A stretch of 64,000 nucleotides of DNA. It comes from an uncultured Pseudomonadales bacterium (GTDB taxonomy: Bacteria > Pseudomonadota > Gammaproteobacteria > Pseudomonadales > Azotimanducaceae). Position numbers and translations under genes: made by a program. Shown here in pieces: positions 51,323 to 60,556 of the stretch (the first letter of the stretch is position 1; the number at the start of each line of letters is the position of its first letter). The notes below the pieces were generated by a model. That model had not been told where the DNA came from. It was given only the letters and a program-made list of their open reading frames with translations, and made no database searches. The stretch covers positions 310,001-374,000 of the forward strand of contig CATOTI010000003.1 in NCBI GenBank assembly GCA_951813295.1. Direction: 5' to 3'.

Positions 51323-52098
51323 AACGGCAACCGAAAGAATCGCTCCGCGTTCCGGTGCGTTGTTTCTTCGATGTGGGCGATTGACTGATCGCGGCATCGG
51401 GCGACTTCTTGTGCGACCCAAGGCAGATTCGCCGGCACGTTCCGGCGGCTCTTGGGCCGCGGTCGCATCGTGCGCGGTAGCAGGTAGGGCGAATCGGTCT
51501 CGATCAGCAGTTTGTCGTCGGGAATGCGTTTGACCTGACGACGAAGGTCCGCGCCCCTGCGTTCATCGCAGATCCAGCCCGTGACGCCAACGTAGAACCC
51601 GGATTCGAGGTACTTATCGAGGTCCGCATCCGTACCCGTGAAGCAGTGCACGACGATATCCGGCAGGGCGTCTTTGAACTCGTTCAATATCGCGAAGGTG
51701 CGGCCCTCCGACTCCCGGTCGTGCACGAAGACGGGCATCTCGAGTCGCGTTGCCAATTCGAGCTGCGCCGCAAAGATGGCCTCCTGCTGGGGCCGTTCGG
51801 AGTAACCGCGATAAAAATCGAGCCCCGTCTCGCCAATCGCAACGACATGCTCGCTCAGCGCGAGGGCGTCGAGTTCTTCGTGCCAGTTTTGGCCGACGGC
51901 GTCGGCGTCATGTGGATGGACGCCGGTCGTGGCAAAGAGCGTCTGCCCGTCGGCGATCGCGACGGCGGCTTCGCTCTCGGCGATGTTCGTGCCGGTAATC
52001 ACGATCTTCGTCACGCCGGCCGCGTGAGCGGCAGCGACGACTTCTTCACGGTCGTCCGTGAAAGACGGGTTGGTGAGGTTCGCGCCGATATCGATCAT
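51319..52098 (-). CDS. tatD: TatD-family metal-dependent DNase
   Basis: A 259-aa TIM-barrel enzyme starting at ATG 52098. It has the TatD signatures DIGANLTNPSF (the Asn form typical of E. coli TatD, where YcfH has HCH), TTGVHPHDADAV, AIGETGLDFYRGYS, FVHDRESEG, HCFTGTDADLDKYLESGFYVG and ETDSPYLLPR. Such enzymes are 3'-5' exonucleases in DNA repair or turnover. It lies 8 bases downstream of slt, so the two are cotranscribed. Confidence 0.92.
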   Translation of the reverse strand: MIDIGANLTNPSFTDDREEVVAAAHAAGVTKIVITGTNIAESEAAVAIADGQTLFATTGVHPHDADAVGQNWHEELDALALSEHVVAIGETGLDFYRGYSERPQQEAIFAAQLELATRLEMPVFVHDRESEGRTFAILNEFKDALPDIVVHCFTGTDADLDKYLESGFYVGVTGWICDERRGADLRRQVKRIPDDKLLIETDSPYLLPRTMRPRPKSRRNVPANLPWVAQEVARCRDQSIAHIEETTHRNAERFFRLPF

Positions 52099-52106
52099 GG
52101 GTCGAA

Positions 52107-54026
52107 TCAGGGGATCGTGCGTTCGCCGACCGAGAGCATCGGTATCGGCTGGCCTAGGAGGTAGCTGTACACGAGGTTGAAGGCGAGCACGTTCTTGACG
52201 TAGTTGCGTGTCTCGGTGAACGGGATGCTTTCGATCCAGACGTCGGTCGGGGTGCCGGAGACATCCTTTCGCCATCGGTCCGCCCGACTTTGCCCGGCGT
52301 TGTAGGCCGCGGCCATCAGTGCGCGGTGACCGTCGTATCGCCGCGCGAGCGAGGCGAGGTGATGCGTGCCGAGACGCAGATTGACGATCGGATCGAACAG
52401 GTCGTCGGCTTCCGGGCGGCTCGCACGGATTCGTGTGGCGACGCCGCGAGCGGTTGCCGGCATCAGCTGCATCAGACCGCGCGCGCCGGCGCTGGAGACG
52501 GCGCGGGGGTCGAATGCGCTTTCCTGTCGAGTGATCGAATAGACGAAAGATAGCGACAGATCGGTCTCGAAGGCGTAGCGCCGATACAAGTTCGAATACG
52601 GTGTGGGAAACCGCACGGCGAGAAGATCTCGTAGATCGGCCTGGAATGCGCCAGCGATCGCCTGCGATTGCCATCCGATGGCGTTGAGGCGTTCGATCAG
52701 GTGGCCTTGCCCCTCCCGGTCGAGTTGGGGGAACAGGCGATACCACTCGCGCCGTGCATTCACGAGGTCGTCGACGGCAAAGAGTTCTATCAGGCGGGCG
52801 ACGGCGCGGTTTTGCAGCAACGCGCGTTGGGCGCGGTAGTCGTTGCGGGGCGTCTGTTCATTCATCGACGGTTCGATGCCGAGACGGTGAGCGGCGAGAA
52901 AGGCGTAGTACGTCCGCTGGGGCGCAATCGCCGTGAGGTGAGCTCGGCCGGCCTCCGGGTTTTCCTCGCTCGCGATCAGCGCACGGCCCAACCAGTAACG
53001 CCACTGGACCTTCTCGCGTAGTGAGTCGGGCATCGCTGTGATCCAGACGATGGCATCGCTCCATGCCTCCTGTTTGACGAGGCCGCGCGCGATCGACTCG
53101 ATCGCATTGGGGGCGAATCCGATCGGATCGCGATCGATGGGCACACCGTCGTTGACGGCGAGCACGAGGAGTTCTTCTTCGATGTAGCGGCGCAGGCCCT
53201 CGTCGGCTTCGAAACGCTCGGTGTTCGATCGAAACAGCGTCAGCGCTTCGGCCGCGTCGCGTCGCGCGAGACGAAGGTATCCGTGGCCCAGCACGCGTCT
53301 TCCCCGTTCCGTTTCAGGGAATCGGTTCGGCTGGCGTACAGCTTGGGGTCGGACGTGGGTGTCGACGAATTGCACCCCGGTCGGCGGTGCGTCGAGGAAC
53401 CGTGTGAGGTAGCGCGCGAGCGAAACTTCGTTCTCGCCGAGCGCGAGTTCGATCCGTTGCCAGACGGCAGCATCGTCGAGGTAGTCGGCTGCTATCCATA
53501 CCCTGAAGAGGGGGTCACAGGCTTTCGGTAACGATTCGGGCGCGATCCAAATCGGCCGCACCTGCTCGAGTGCCGCCTTGCGTTCGCCGGAACGATATAA
53601 CGCGCGTAGGTAGTTGCATTGTCCGGCGGGATCATTCGTGGGTTCGTAGTTGGCGAGATAGTCGTCCCAACGACCTCGGCGGGCGAGCCGCGCGAGCCAG
53701 GTCCGGTAGAGGCGTTGGACAGCCGGAACGTCGGCGAGGTCGGCGCGAAGATCGCCCATTTCCCCTGCGCTCATTGATGACAGACGGCTCTCGGCATCGT
53801 AGTAGCGTAAGTAGTCGTGCAGCGGATAGTGGGTCAGTTCGTCGAGCGCCTTTCGAAACGTCGCTGCATCGCCCGCGCGGATCGCCCGAACGGCCGCGCG
53901 GTACTGGGCGCGGTCGGCGTAGCTGTCCGCGAAGGCTGCGCGGCTCAGAAGGTGATACGAATCGACCGGCCAATCGATGGCGGTCACGCATGCGCATGCC
54001 CAGATGGCAAGAGCGACACGTCTGAT
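52107..54026 (-). CDS. slt: Soluble lytic murein transglycosylase
   Basis: A periplasmic enzyme of about 639 residues. A long alpha-superhelical N-part leads to the SLT catalytic domain, with SITRQESAFDPRAVSSAGARG (catalytic Glu in QES), LMQLMPATA and AAAYNAGQSRADRWR. It cleaves peptidoglycan glycan strands to 1,6-anhydro ends. The GTG at 53987 would lose the signal peptide. Extending 13 codons in frame to ATC 54026 gives a clean signal (RRVALAIWACACVTA) behind AGGAG (54037-54033) with 6-base spacing, so ATC is the likely start. It is transcribed with tatD. Confidence 0.88.
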   Translation of the reverse strand: MRRVALAIWACACVTAIDWPVDSYHLLSRAAFADSYADRAQYRAAVRAIRAGDAATFRKALDELTHYPLHDYLRYYDAESRLSSMSAGEMGDLRADLADVPAVQRLYRTWLARLARRGRWDDYLANYEPTNDPAGQCNYLRALYRSGERKAALEQVRPIWIAPESLPKACDPLFRVWIAADYLDDAAVWQRIELALGENEVSLARYLTRFLDAPPTGVQFVDTHVRPQAVRQPNRFPETERGRRVLGHGYLRLARRDAAEALTLFRSNTERFEADEGLRRYIEEELLVLAVNDGVPIDRDPIGFAPNAIESIARGLVKQEAWSDAIVWITAMPDSLREKVQWRYWLGRALIASEENPEAGRAHLTAIAPQRTYYAFLAAHRLGIEPSMNEQTPRNDYRAQRALLQNRAVARLIELFAVDDLVNARREWYRLFPQLDREGQGHLIERLNAIGWQSQAIAGAFQADLRDLLAVRFPTPYSNLYRRYAFETDLSLSFVYSITRQESAFDPRAVSSAGARGLMQLMPATARGVATRIRASRPEADDLFDPIVNLRLGTHHLASLARRYDGHRALMAAAYNAGQSRADRWRKDVSGTPTDVWIESIPFTETRNYVKNVLAFNLVYSYLLGQPIPMLSVGERTIP

Positions 54027-54072
54027 GGGTCTCTCCTAAGCGCTAGCCCCGCAGCGTTGGGTCGTTAGACAC

Positions 54073-54525
54073 CTAGTCGTCGGGGGAAAAATCAGGGCCA
54101 ACGCGTACTGCCAAGACGTCGGTGGTCGCGCCGTGCAATACCCCGTTGGCTGTCGAGCCCAGGAGCAGTGCCAGGCCGTGTCGTCCATGGCTGCCGACAA
54201 CGACGAGATCCATTTCGTCTTCGTCGGCGATGCGATGGATTTCACTTTCTGGGCGACCGAAAACGAGATGTTGTCGGTCCGCCGGTACGTCGATGCTCTT
54301 GGCAAACTCGGCGAGGTGTGATTTCGCCTGTTCGTGAATCTGATCCTGGACGGACGATAGATCCATCGGGATGTCGCCCCCATAGGCGAGGCTGAGCGGT
54401 TCGATGACGTGGACGATGTGCAGTTCCGCGCTGGAATCCTGCGCGATGTTTTTCGCGCGGAGTGCGACACGGCGGCACTCTTCGGTGAGGTCTACGGCCA
54501 GTAGAACCCGTTTGTAGCGTTCCAT
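54073..54525 (-). CDS. Universal stress protein, UspA family
   Basis: A 150-aa alpha/beta protein. ATG 54525 is preferred because ATGAGG lies 7 bases upstream and itself starts the next ATG in frame at 54537. The core has KRVLLAVDLTEEC at the start and the ATP-binding-type signature VVVGSHGRHGLALLLGSTANGVL (G-2x-G-9x-G-S/T). The gene is monocistronic and lies 46 bases upstream of slt on the same strand; it could be stress-induced. Confidence 0.92.
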   Translation of the reverse strand: MERYKRVLLAVDLTEECRRVALRAKNIAQDSSAELHIVHVIEPLSLAYGGDIPMDLSSVQDQIHEQAKSHLAEFAKSIDVPADRQHLVFGRPESEIHRIADEDEMDLVVVGSHGRHGLALLLGSTANGVLHGATTDVLAVRVGPDFSPDD

Positions 54526-54642
54526 GATGTACCTCATCTAGAACCTTGAGTTAGGTGGTCAGGGCCGTCACGGTTGCCTGGAAGCTCACGATGGCGCGAC
54601 GATACACAGACTGCTCTTTGGCGTTCAAGGACACCCATCGTC

Positions 54643-55224
54643 ATGGTTTGGATCATCGTTGGGGTCATCCTGATCGCGGCTTTCGGCCCGATCTTCTATC
54701 TGCGCCCGTCGCCGCGCGATAAACAGGTCGCGAATGCGCGCGATGCCGCCCGGCGGGCGGGCCTCATTGTGGAAATGGGGCGCCTCGAGAAGCTCAACGC
54801 CAGCGCGCCGGAAAAGGTATCGGCGGGGGGGAAGGCGCGCGATGCTTCCTATGAGGTGGCGACCTATCGTCGACGGCTGCCGCGTACCAAGATCGATCCG
54901 CCGGTCTGGAAGATGATCTACGCACCGGACGAAAAACGGCTCGTCGGGGACCGCGTGCCGACCTATCGAATGCAGAACGTCCCGAAAAACGTCCCGGAGC
55001 ACGCGACGGACTATTGGCGCCAGATCGCCGATCTCGCGACAAGCGCGCCCGCGGGTACACGTGGCATGGAAGCGCATGTCGAAGCCGTTCGCTGGATCGG
55101 TGTCGAAGCGCCGGGCGACGCGAACGCCGAGGAGTTCGTCGATTCCGTCGTGGGCTTTCTCGACACGTGGGCACGTATTCACGTCGAGGTCGTCAAGACG
55201 CAGGTTGAATCACCGCCCGGTTGA
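54643..55224 (+). CDS. Membrane-anchored protein of unknown function
   Basis: A 193-aa protein with one N-terminal helix (VWIIVGVILIAAFGPIFYL) and a cytoplasmic domain rich in Arg, Lys and Trp (VWKMIYAPDEKRLVGDRVP; TDYWRQIADLATSAPAGTRGME). It resembles proteins found near topA in Pseudomonas and relatives, a resemblance based on position and layout only. ATG 54643 lies 11 bases after AAGGA. The codon ATC at 54637 would be better spaced. No promoter motif is clear. Confidence 0.65.
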   Translation: MVWIIVGVILIAAFGPIFYLRPSPRDKQVANARDAARRAGLIVEMGRLEKLNASAPEKVSAGGKARDASYEVATYRRRLPRTKIDPPVWKMIYAPDEKRLVGDRVPTYRMQNVPKNVPEHATDYWRQIADLATSAPAGTRGMEAHVEAVRWIGVEAPGDANAEEFVDSVVGFLDTWARIHVEVVKTQVESPPG

Positions 55225-55352
55225 CACTATTTCTGCCGAGCCCGTATATATGCGCGGCCTTGCGGTTCGGACCTCGTTCGAGCCGTTGTCTACATCACCG
55301 ATCGGCTGATGGCCGTGATTTCTTGATTTGAATCCAGTTCACGAGGAGGTTC

Positions 55353-58109
55353 ATGGCCCGCAATCTGGTCATCGTCGAGTCGCCCGCGAAAGCTCGCACG
55401 ATCAACCGCTACCTCGGCCGCGACTATGTCGTGAAGTCGAGTGTGGGACATATCCGGGATCTCCCGACGAGCGGTCGAGCGGTCGACCCGAAGGCGCGAG
55501 CCAAGGAAGCGGCTAAAACCCGCAAGCTCTCGCCGAGGAAAAAAGAGCAATACAAGAAGAAGCGTGCGCGCGAGCAGCTCGTTCGGCGGATGGGCGTCGA
55601 CCCTGATAACGGCTGGGCGGCGACCTACGAGGTGTTGCCTGGGAAGGAAAAGGTCGTCGACGAGCTCGCCAAGCTCGCAGCGAAATCGGACCTGGTGTAT
55701 CTCGCGACCGACCGGGACCGCGAAGGTGAGGCCATCGCGTGGCATCTCCAGAAGATCCTGGGTGGCGATGCGTCCCGGTTTCGGCGGGTGGTGTTCAACG
55801 AGATCACGAAGTCGGCGATCGAAGAGGCTTTCGAAGATCCTGGCTCGATCGACGAAAACCAGGTGAACGCGCAGCAGGCGCGCCGGTTCCTTGATCGTGT
55901 GGTGGGCTTCGAACTCTCCCCCTTGTTGTGGTCGAAGGTCGCGCGCGGATTGTCCGCGGGGCGCGTGCAATCGGTCGCGGTCCGGCTGATCGTCGAACGG
56001 GAACGCGAGATTCGCGCGTTCGTGCCCGAAGAATTCTGGGACGTTCACCTCGACCTCAAGCGTCGAGGTGGCGATCAGGCCGAGATCCGATTCCAGGTCA
56101 CGAAAGAGAACGGCGAAGAGTTCCGGCCGGACAACGAAGCCGATGCACTGGCCGCGGTCGAACGGATGCGTCAGGGTCCGTTCGAGGTCGTTTCACGTGA
56201 CGACCGGCCCACCTCGAATCGTCCGTCGGCACCTTTCATCACGTCGACCTTGCAGCAGTCAGCCTCGACGCGCCTCGGCTATGCGGTCAAACGCACGATG
56301 AACTTGGCGCAGCGCCTCTACGAGGCCGGTCACATCACCTACATGCGGACCGACTCGACCAACGTATCCACGGAAGCGATTGCTTCGGTCCGCGAGCTCG
56401 TTTCGCGCGACTACGGCGGCCGATATCTGCCGGAACAACCGAATACCTTCCAGTCGAAGGCCTCGGCGCAAGAAGCGCACGAAGCGATCCGGCCGACGGA
56501 CCTGTCGACGCGCCCGGAAGATCTCGGCACGCTCGAAGCCGACGCGCGGCGGCTCTACGACCTGATCTGGCGGCGTTTTGTGGCGTCACAGATGACGCGC
56601 GTCGAGTATCTGAGCACCACCGTCACGGCACGCGTGGCCGATTTCGAGCTTCGTGTCCGAGGTCGGATCCTCAAGTTCGACGGGTTCACGCGCGTCCTAC
56701 CGACGGGTGGCAGCGACGACGACATACCGCTGCCCGATTACGAGATCGGTGAGCTGCTCGATCTCCTGACCATCGATCCGAGCCAGCACTTCACGAAACC
56801 GCCGCCGCGCTACGGTGAGGCGAGTCTCGTACGGGAACTCGAGAAACGCGGAATCGGCCGGCCGTCGACGTACGCGTCGATCATTTCGACGATCCAGGAT
56901 CGCGGCTACGTAACGCTCAACAACCGCCGGTTCTACGCCGAGAAGATCGGCGAACTCGTCACCGACCGGCTGGTCGAGAACTTCCGTGATTTGCTCGACT
57001 ACTCGTTCACAGCGGGCATGGAGACCGACCTCGACGAAGTGGCGGAAGGCCGACAGTCGTGGCAGTCCTTGCTCGACACGTTCTACTCCGATTTCACGGG
57101 CAAGCTCGAAGTTGCCCGCGAAGACGACGGCGGGATGCGTCCGAACGAGCCGACGTCGACACAATTCGTCTGCTCGAAGTGCGGCCGGGAGATGCAGCTT
57201 CGCACCGGGACGACGGGTGTCTTCCTGGGCTGTTCCGGTTACTCGCTGCCCGCCAAAGAACGTTGCACGCATACGTTGAATCTGGTGCCGGGCGACGAGG
57301 TCGTCGACGTCGACCAGGACGAAGAAGGCGAATCGAAGCTCCTGCGGTCGAAACGCCGCTGCGGGACCTGCGATACGCCGATGGATAGCTACCTCATCGA
57401 CGAGGGTCACAAGCTGCACGTCTGTGGTAACAGCCCGGACTGCCCCGGGACGGCGATCGAGCGGGGCGAATTTCGGATCAAGGGATACGAAGGCCCGGTC
57501 ATCGATTGCGACAAGTGCGGTGCCGAGATGCAGCTTCGTTCCGGGCGATTCGGTAAATACTTCGGCTGTACGAACGAAAACTGTAAGAACACGCGCAAGC
57601 TCCTTCGTAATGGCGAGGTGGCGCCGCCGAAGGCGGACCCGATACCCATGCCGGAGCTGCGTTGCGAGAAAGTCGACGACCACTTCGTGTTGCGCGATGG
57701 GGCGGCAGGCATATTTCTCGCGGCGAGCCAGTTTCCGAAGCATCGCGAGACGCGCGCGCCGACGGTGGCAGAACTCAGGGTGCACGCCAACGAGCTCGAT
57801 CCGAAACTCGCCTACCTACTCGAAGCCCCGGAGACTGACGACAAGGGACGGCCAGCGGCGGTGCGCTTCGCGCGCAAGACGAAAGAGCAGTACGTAGCGA
57901 CCGAAGCCGACGGCAAGGCGACGGGTTGGCGGGCGAACTACGTTGACGATCATTGGATCGTAACGAAACCGGAAGCGAAGCCACCGGCGAAAAAGAAAAC
58001 TGCGGCGAAGAAAAGAGCCGCTACGAAAAAGACGCCGGCAAAAAAAGCATCGACGAAGCGTCGGTTAGGAAAAAAGCCGGCCGCGGGTACCGAAACGCCG
58101 GAGACCTAG
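55353..58109 (+). CDS. topA: DNA topoisomerase I
   Basis: A 918-aa type IA topoisomerase starting at ATG 55353 behind GAGGAGG. It relaxes negative supercoils. The Toprim domain has LVIVESPAKARTINRYLG and YLATDRDREGEAIAWHL (acidic metal triad). The active-site Tyr is Y330 in ITYMRTDSTNVS. After the core come Cys4 zinc-ribbon domains (FVCSKCGREMQLR; CGTCDTPMDSYLI; DCDKCGAEMQLRSGRFGKYFGC) and a DNA-binding C-terminal domain with a long Lys/Ala-rich, histone-H1-like tail (PAKKKTAAKKRAATKKTPAK). E. coli TopA has 865 residues. Confidence 0.97.
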   Translation: MARNLVIVESPAKARTINRYLGRDYVVKSSVGHIRDLPTSGRAVDPKARAKEAAKTRKLSPRKKEQYKKKRAREQLVRRMGVDPDNGWAATYEVLPGKEKVVDELAKLAAKSDLVYLATDRDREGEAIAWHLQKILGGDASRFRRVVFNEITKSAIEEAFEDPGSIDENQVNAQQARRFLDRVVGFELSPLLWSKVARGLSAGRVQSVAVRLIVEREREIRAFVPEEFWDVHLDLKRRGGDQAEIRFQVTKENGEEFRPDNEADALAAVERMRQGPFEVVSRDDRPTSNRPSAPFITSTLQQSASTRLGYAVKRTMNLAQRLYEAGHITYMRTDSTNVSTEAIASVRELVSRDYGGRYLPEQPNTFQSKASAQEAHEAIRPTDLSTRPEDLGTLEADARRLYDLIWRRFVASQMTRVEYLSTTVTARVADFELRVRGRILKFDGFTRVLPTGGSDDDIPLPDYEIGELLDLLTIDPSQHFTKPPPRYGEASLVRELEKRGIGRPSTYASIISTIQDRGYVTLNNRRFYAEKIGELVTDRLVENFRDLLDYSFTAGMETDLDEVAEGRQSWQSLLDTFYSDFTGKLEVAREDDGGMRPNEPTSTQFVCSKCGREMQLRTGTTGVFLGCSGYSLPAKERCTHTLNLVPGDEVVDVDQDEEGESKLLRSKRRCGTCDTPMDSYLIDEGHKLHVCGNSPDCPGTAIERGEFRIKGYEGPVIDCDKCGAEMQLRSGRFGKYFGCTNENCKNTRKLLRNGEVAPPKADPIPMPELRCEKVDDHFVLRDGAAGIFLAASQFPKHRETRAPTVAELRVHANELDPKLAYLLEAPETDDKGRPAAVRFARKTKEQYVATEADGKATGWRANYVDDHWIVTKPEAKPPAKKKTAAKKRAATKKTPAKKASTKRRLGKKPAAGTETPET

Positions 58110-58145
58110 GGCCCCGGCGTCTGTGTCGCGTCGTCCGATCGGTCT

Positions 58146-58748
58146 TTAGTGCCGGCGGATGACGCCGACCGAAAGTCCTTCGATTGCGAACGAAGACTCA
58201 CGCAGGTCCACGCGGATCGGTTCGTAAGCGCTGTTCTCAGGCAAGAGCTCGATCGTTGCCTTGTCCTTCGTGTGCTTCAGGCGCTTGACGGTCACCTCGT
58301 CCTCGATACGCGCGACGACGATTTGGCCGTCGTTTGCGACCTCCGTTCGATGTACGGCGAGGAGATCGCCGTCGAGGATGCCCGCATCGATCATGCTGTC
58401 GCCGCAGACCGTCAGTAAATAGTCGGCGCGGGGACTGAAGAAGGTCGTCGGCAAGTCGCAATGATCTTCGATGTGTTCCTGCGCGAGGATCGGACTGCCA
58501 GCAGCGACCCGGCCGACGATGGGCAAGCCGCCGGACTCGACCAGGCGGATGCCGCGGCTCGTACCGGGGATCATCTCGATCGCACCCTTACGCGCCAGCG
58601 CCTTCAGATGCTCTTCGGCCGCGTTGGGTGAACGAAAGCCGAGTTCCTTCGCGATATCGGCCCGCGTCGGTGGATAACCCGTGTCGTCGATATGGGTCCT
58701 GACGATGTCGAGCACTTGAGCTTGTCGCGCGGTGAGACGTTCAGCCAT
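58146..58748 (-). CDS. lexA: LexA repressor
   Basis: A 200-aa SOS regulator. The N-terminal winged helix (LTARQAQVLDIVRTHI; PPTRADIAKELGFRSPNAAEEHLKALARKG) is followed by the self-cleavage site A83-G84 in VGRVAAGSP. S118 is in CGDSMIDAGI and K155 in VTVKRL, each one residue earlier than in E. coli. RecA-stimulated autocleavage should derepress SOS genes. An SOS box 15 bases upstream of the ATG indicates autoregulation. It converges with topA. Confidence 0.97.
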   Translation of the reverse strand: MAERLTARQAQVLDIVRTHIDDTGYPPTRADIAKELGFRSPNAAEEHLKALARKGAIEMIPGTSRGIRLVESGGLPIVGRVAAGSPILAQEHIEDHCDLPTTFFSPRADYLLTVCGDSMIDAGILDGDLLAVHRTEVANDGQIVVARIEDEVTVKRLKHTKDKATIELLPENSAYEPIRVDLRESSFAIEGLSVGVIRRH

Positions 58749-58762
58749 GAAATATATACAGC

Positions 58763-58778
58763 CTGGTTAAATATCCAG
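58763..58778. promoter_or_regulatory. SOS box (LexA operator) upstream of lexA
   Basis: CTGGTTAAATATCCAG matches the gammaproteobacterial LexA-box pattern CTG-N10-CAG, with an AT-rich centre in an otherwise GC-rich region. It lies 15 bases upstream of the lexA start, so LexA binding would overlap its promoter. Only one box is evident. Confidence 0.88.
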
Positions 58779-58932
58779 CTTGTGATTATCTGCCATGGCG
58801 CCCGGATCGCACAAGGGCGGATTTTGCTGGTCTATTTGCGGCGAATTCGGCTCTTCGACTGCAGATTAGGTAGGCGCGATTGAACGATGGTTTTACACTC
58901 GCGCGTTCCCTTTGATCTGCCCCTGAAATCGA

Positions 58933-60027
58933 GTGAACGAATTCATCGAGTCGGTCGAGACCTTCTTGGCTAGTCCCTTCATCGATCCATGGGGCTACGT
59001 CTTCAGCGTTGTCTTTGCGACATTGCTCGTCCGCTTCTTTGCGCGCGGCTTTTTTGATCGCATCGCTCGGCAGTTAGAGAAGACCCAGAATCTCTATGAC
59101 GACGCGCTCCTCGAAGCGGCACGTCGACCGATCGGTTGGGCGATCTGGGTTCTGGGCCTCCTGCTCGCGGCTGAAATCGCTTTTACCGAAGATTCGGAAC
59201 TCGGCGAATTCATCGATGGGGCGCGCTATATCGCGATCATCTTCCTGGTCGCCTGGTTCGCCAATCGCTTCATCAATTTCGTCGAAGCACACGTCTCGGA
59301 TCCCGAGTATTCGGACAGACCCGTGGATCAGACGACGGCAAGGGCGGTCGGCAAACTCCTGCGCGCCTCGGTGATCATCACCGCCATTCTGATGATGCTG
59401 CAGAACCTCGGGTTCTCGATCTCCGGTGTGCTCGCGTTCGGTGGTATCGGTGGTATCGCGATCGGTTTTGCGGCGCGCGATCTGCTCGCCAACTTTTTCG
59501 GCGCGATCATGATCTATTGGGACCGCCCGTTTGCCGTCGGCGACTGGGTTCGTTCGCCGGATCGCGAGATCGAAGGCACTGTCGAGGACATCGGCTGGCG
59601 ATTGACGATCATCCGCACGTTCGATCAACGACCGCTCTATGTGCCGAACGCGGTCTTCGCGAGCCTCTCGGTCGAGAATCCCTCGCGGATGCGCAATCGC
59701 CGAATCTACGAAATCGTCGGGTTGCGTTACGACGACTTCGACGCGCTGCCCGCGGTCGTCGCGGACATCCGCACCATGCTCAAAGAACACCCGGCAATCG
59801 ATCTCGAGCGAACGCTCATGGTCAATGTTCTGCAGTTCGGCGAATCGACGATCGACATCATGATTTACACCTTCACGAAAACGACGGTGTGGACTGAGTT
59901 CCACGAGATAAAGGAAGAGATTCTCATCAAGATCGGCAACATCATCGCAGCGCACGGGGCGGAGATCGCGTTCCCGACCCAGACGATTCATCTGCCGTCG
60001 GCAGAGCCGGGAGATGTGTCCTCATGA
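58933..60027 (+). CDS. Small-conductance mechanosensitive channel, MscS family
   Basis: A 364-aa membrane protein starting at GTG 58933. N-terminal helices (YVFSVVFATLLVRFFARGFF; AIWVLGLLLAAEIAF; YIAIIFLVAWFANRFI) precede the pore helix VLAFGGIGGIAIGFAARDLLANFFG, with the Gly/Ala pattern of MscS TM3. The beta domain has PFAVGDWVRSPDREIEGTVEDIGWR and LYVPNAVFASLSVEN. It releases osmolytes during hypo-osmotic shock. The next gene overlaps its stop by ATGA. Confidence 0.92.
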   Translation: MNEFIESVETFLASPFIDPWGYVFSVVFATLLVRFFARGFFDRIARQLEKTQNLYDDALLEAARRPIGWAIWVLGLLLAAEIAFTEDSELGEFIDGARYIAIIFLVAWFANRFINFVEAHVSDPEYSDRPVDQTTARAVGKLLRASVIITAILMMLQNLGFSISGVLAFGGIGGIAIGFAARDLLANFFGAIMIYWDRPFAVGDWVRSPDREIEGTVEDIGWRLTIIRTFDQRPLYVPNAVFASLSVENPSRMRNRRIYEIVGLRYDDFDALPAVVADIRTMLKEHPAIDLERTLMVNVLQFGESTIDIMIYTFTKTTVWTEFHEIKEEILIKIGNIIAAHGAEIAFPTQTIHLPSAEPGDVSS

Positions 60028-60539
60028 GCCTTCCCCCGGGTGCCCGTTGCCTCTTCGACGGCAAACAGATCGACAAGGCGGTGGATCGACTGGCCGTCAG
60101 AATGGCGGTCGATCTCTGGGATGCGGATCCCATCCTCATCTGCCTCATGAACGGCGCGCTGCCTTTTACGGCGGATCTCATGCGGCGGTTTCATTTCCCC
60201 ATCGAGCTCGACTACATCCACGTCACCCGCTATCACGGCACGTCCGGTGGCGAGTTGCGCCGCGAGCGCTGGATCGATCGGCCGATCGAAGGGCGAACGG
60301 TGGTGTTGGTCGACGACGTGCTCGATGAAGGTGTCACGTTGACCGAGGTGGAACGTGATCTGACCGACGCCAACCCGGAGCGGATTCTGAGTGCGGTGCT
60401 CGTGCGCAAGGAAGTACCCGGCGTTCAATTCGAGCCGGACTACGTCGCGCTCGAAGCGCCGAACGAGTTTCTCATCGGCCGCGGCATGGACTACGACGGC
60501 GCCTATCGCCACCTTTCCGGGATCTACAGCGTCCATTAG
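60024..60539 (+). CDS. hpt: Hypoxanthine(-guanine) phosphoribosyltransferase
   Basis: A 171-aa phosphoribosyltransferase. The PRPP-binding motif is VVLVDDVLDEGVTL. DYIHVTRYHGTSGGEL holds the flexible loop and substrate contacts, and GRGMDYDGAYRHL is the C-terminal HPRT signature. It converts hypoxanthine (and guanine) with PRPP to nucleotides. It overlaps mscS by ATGA and precedes the thioinosine/thioadenosine phosphorylase gene by 17 bases, which fits salvage of hypoxanthine released by that enzyme. Confidence 0.92.
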   Translation: MSLPPGARCLFDGKQIDKAVDRLAVRMAVDLWDADPILICLMNGALPFTADLMRRFHFPIELDYIHVTRYHGTSGGELRRERWIDRPIEGRTVVLVDDVLDEGVTLTEVERDLTDANPERILSAVLVRKEVPGVQFEPDYVALEAPNEFLIGRGMDYDGAYRHLSGIYSVH

Positions 60540-60556
60540 CTAGTTCGGAGCAAATT

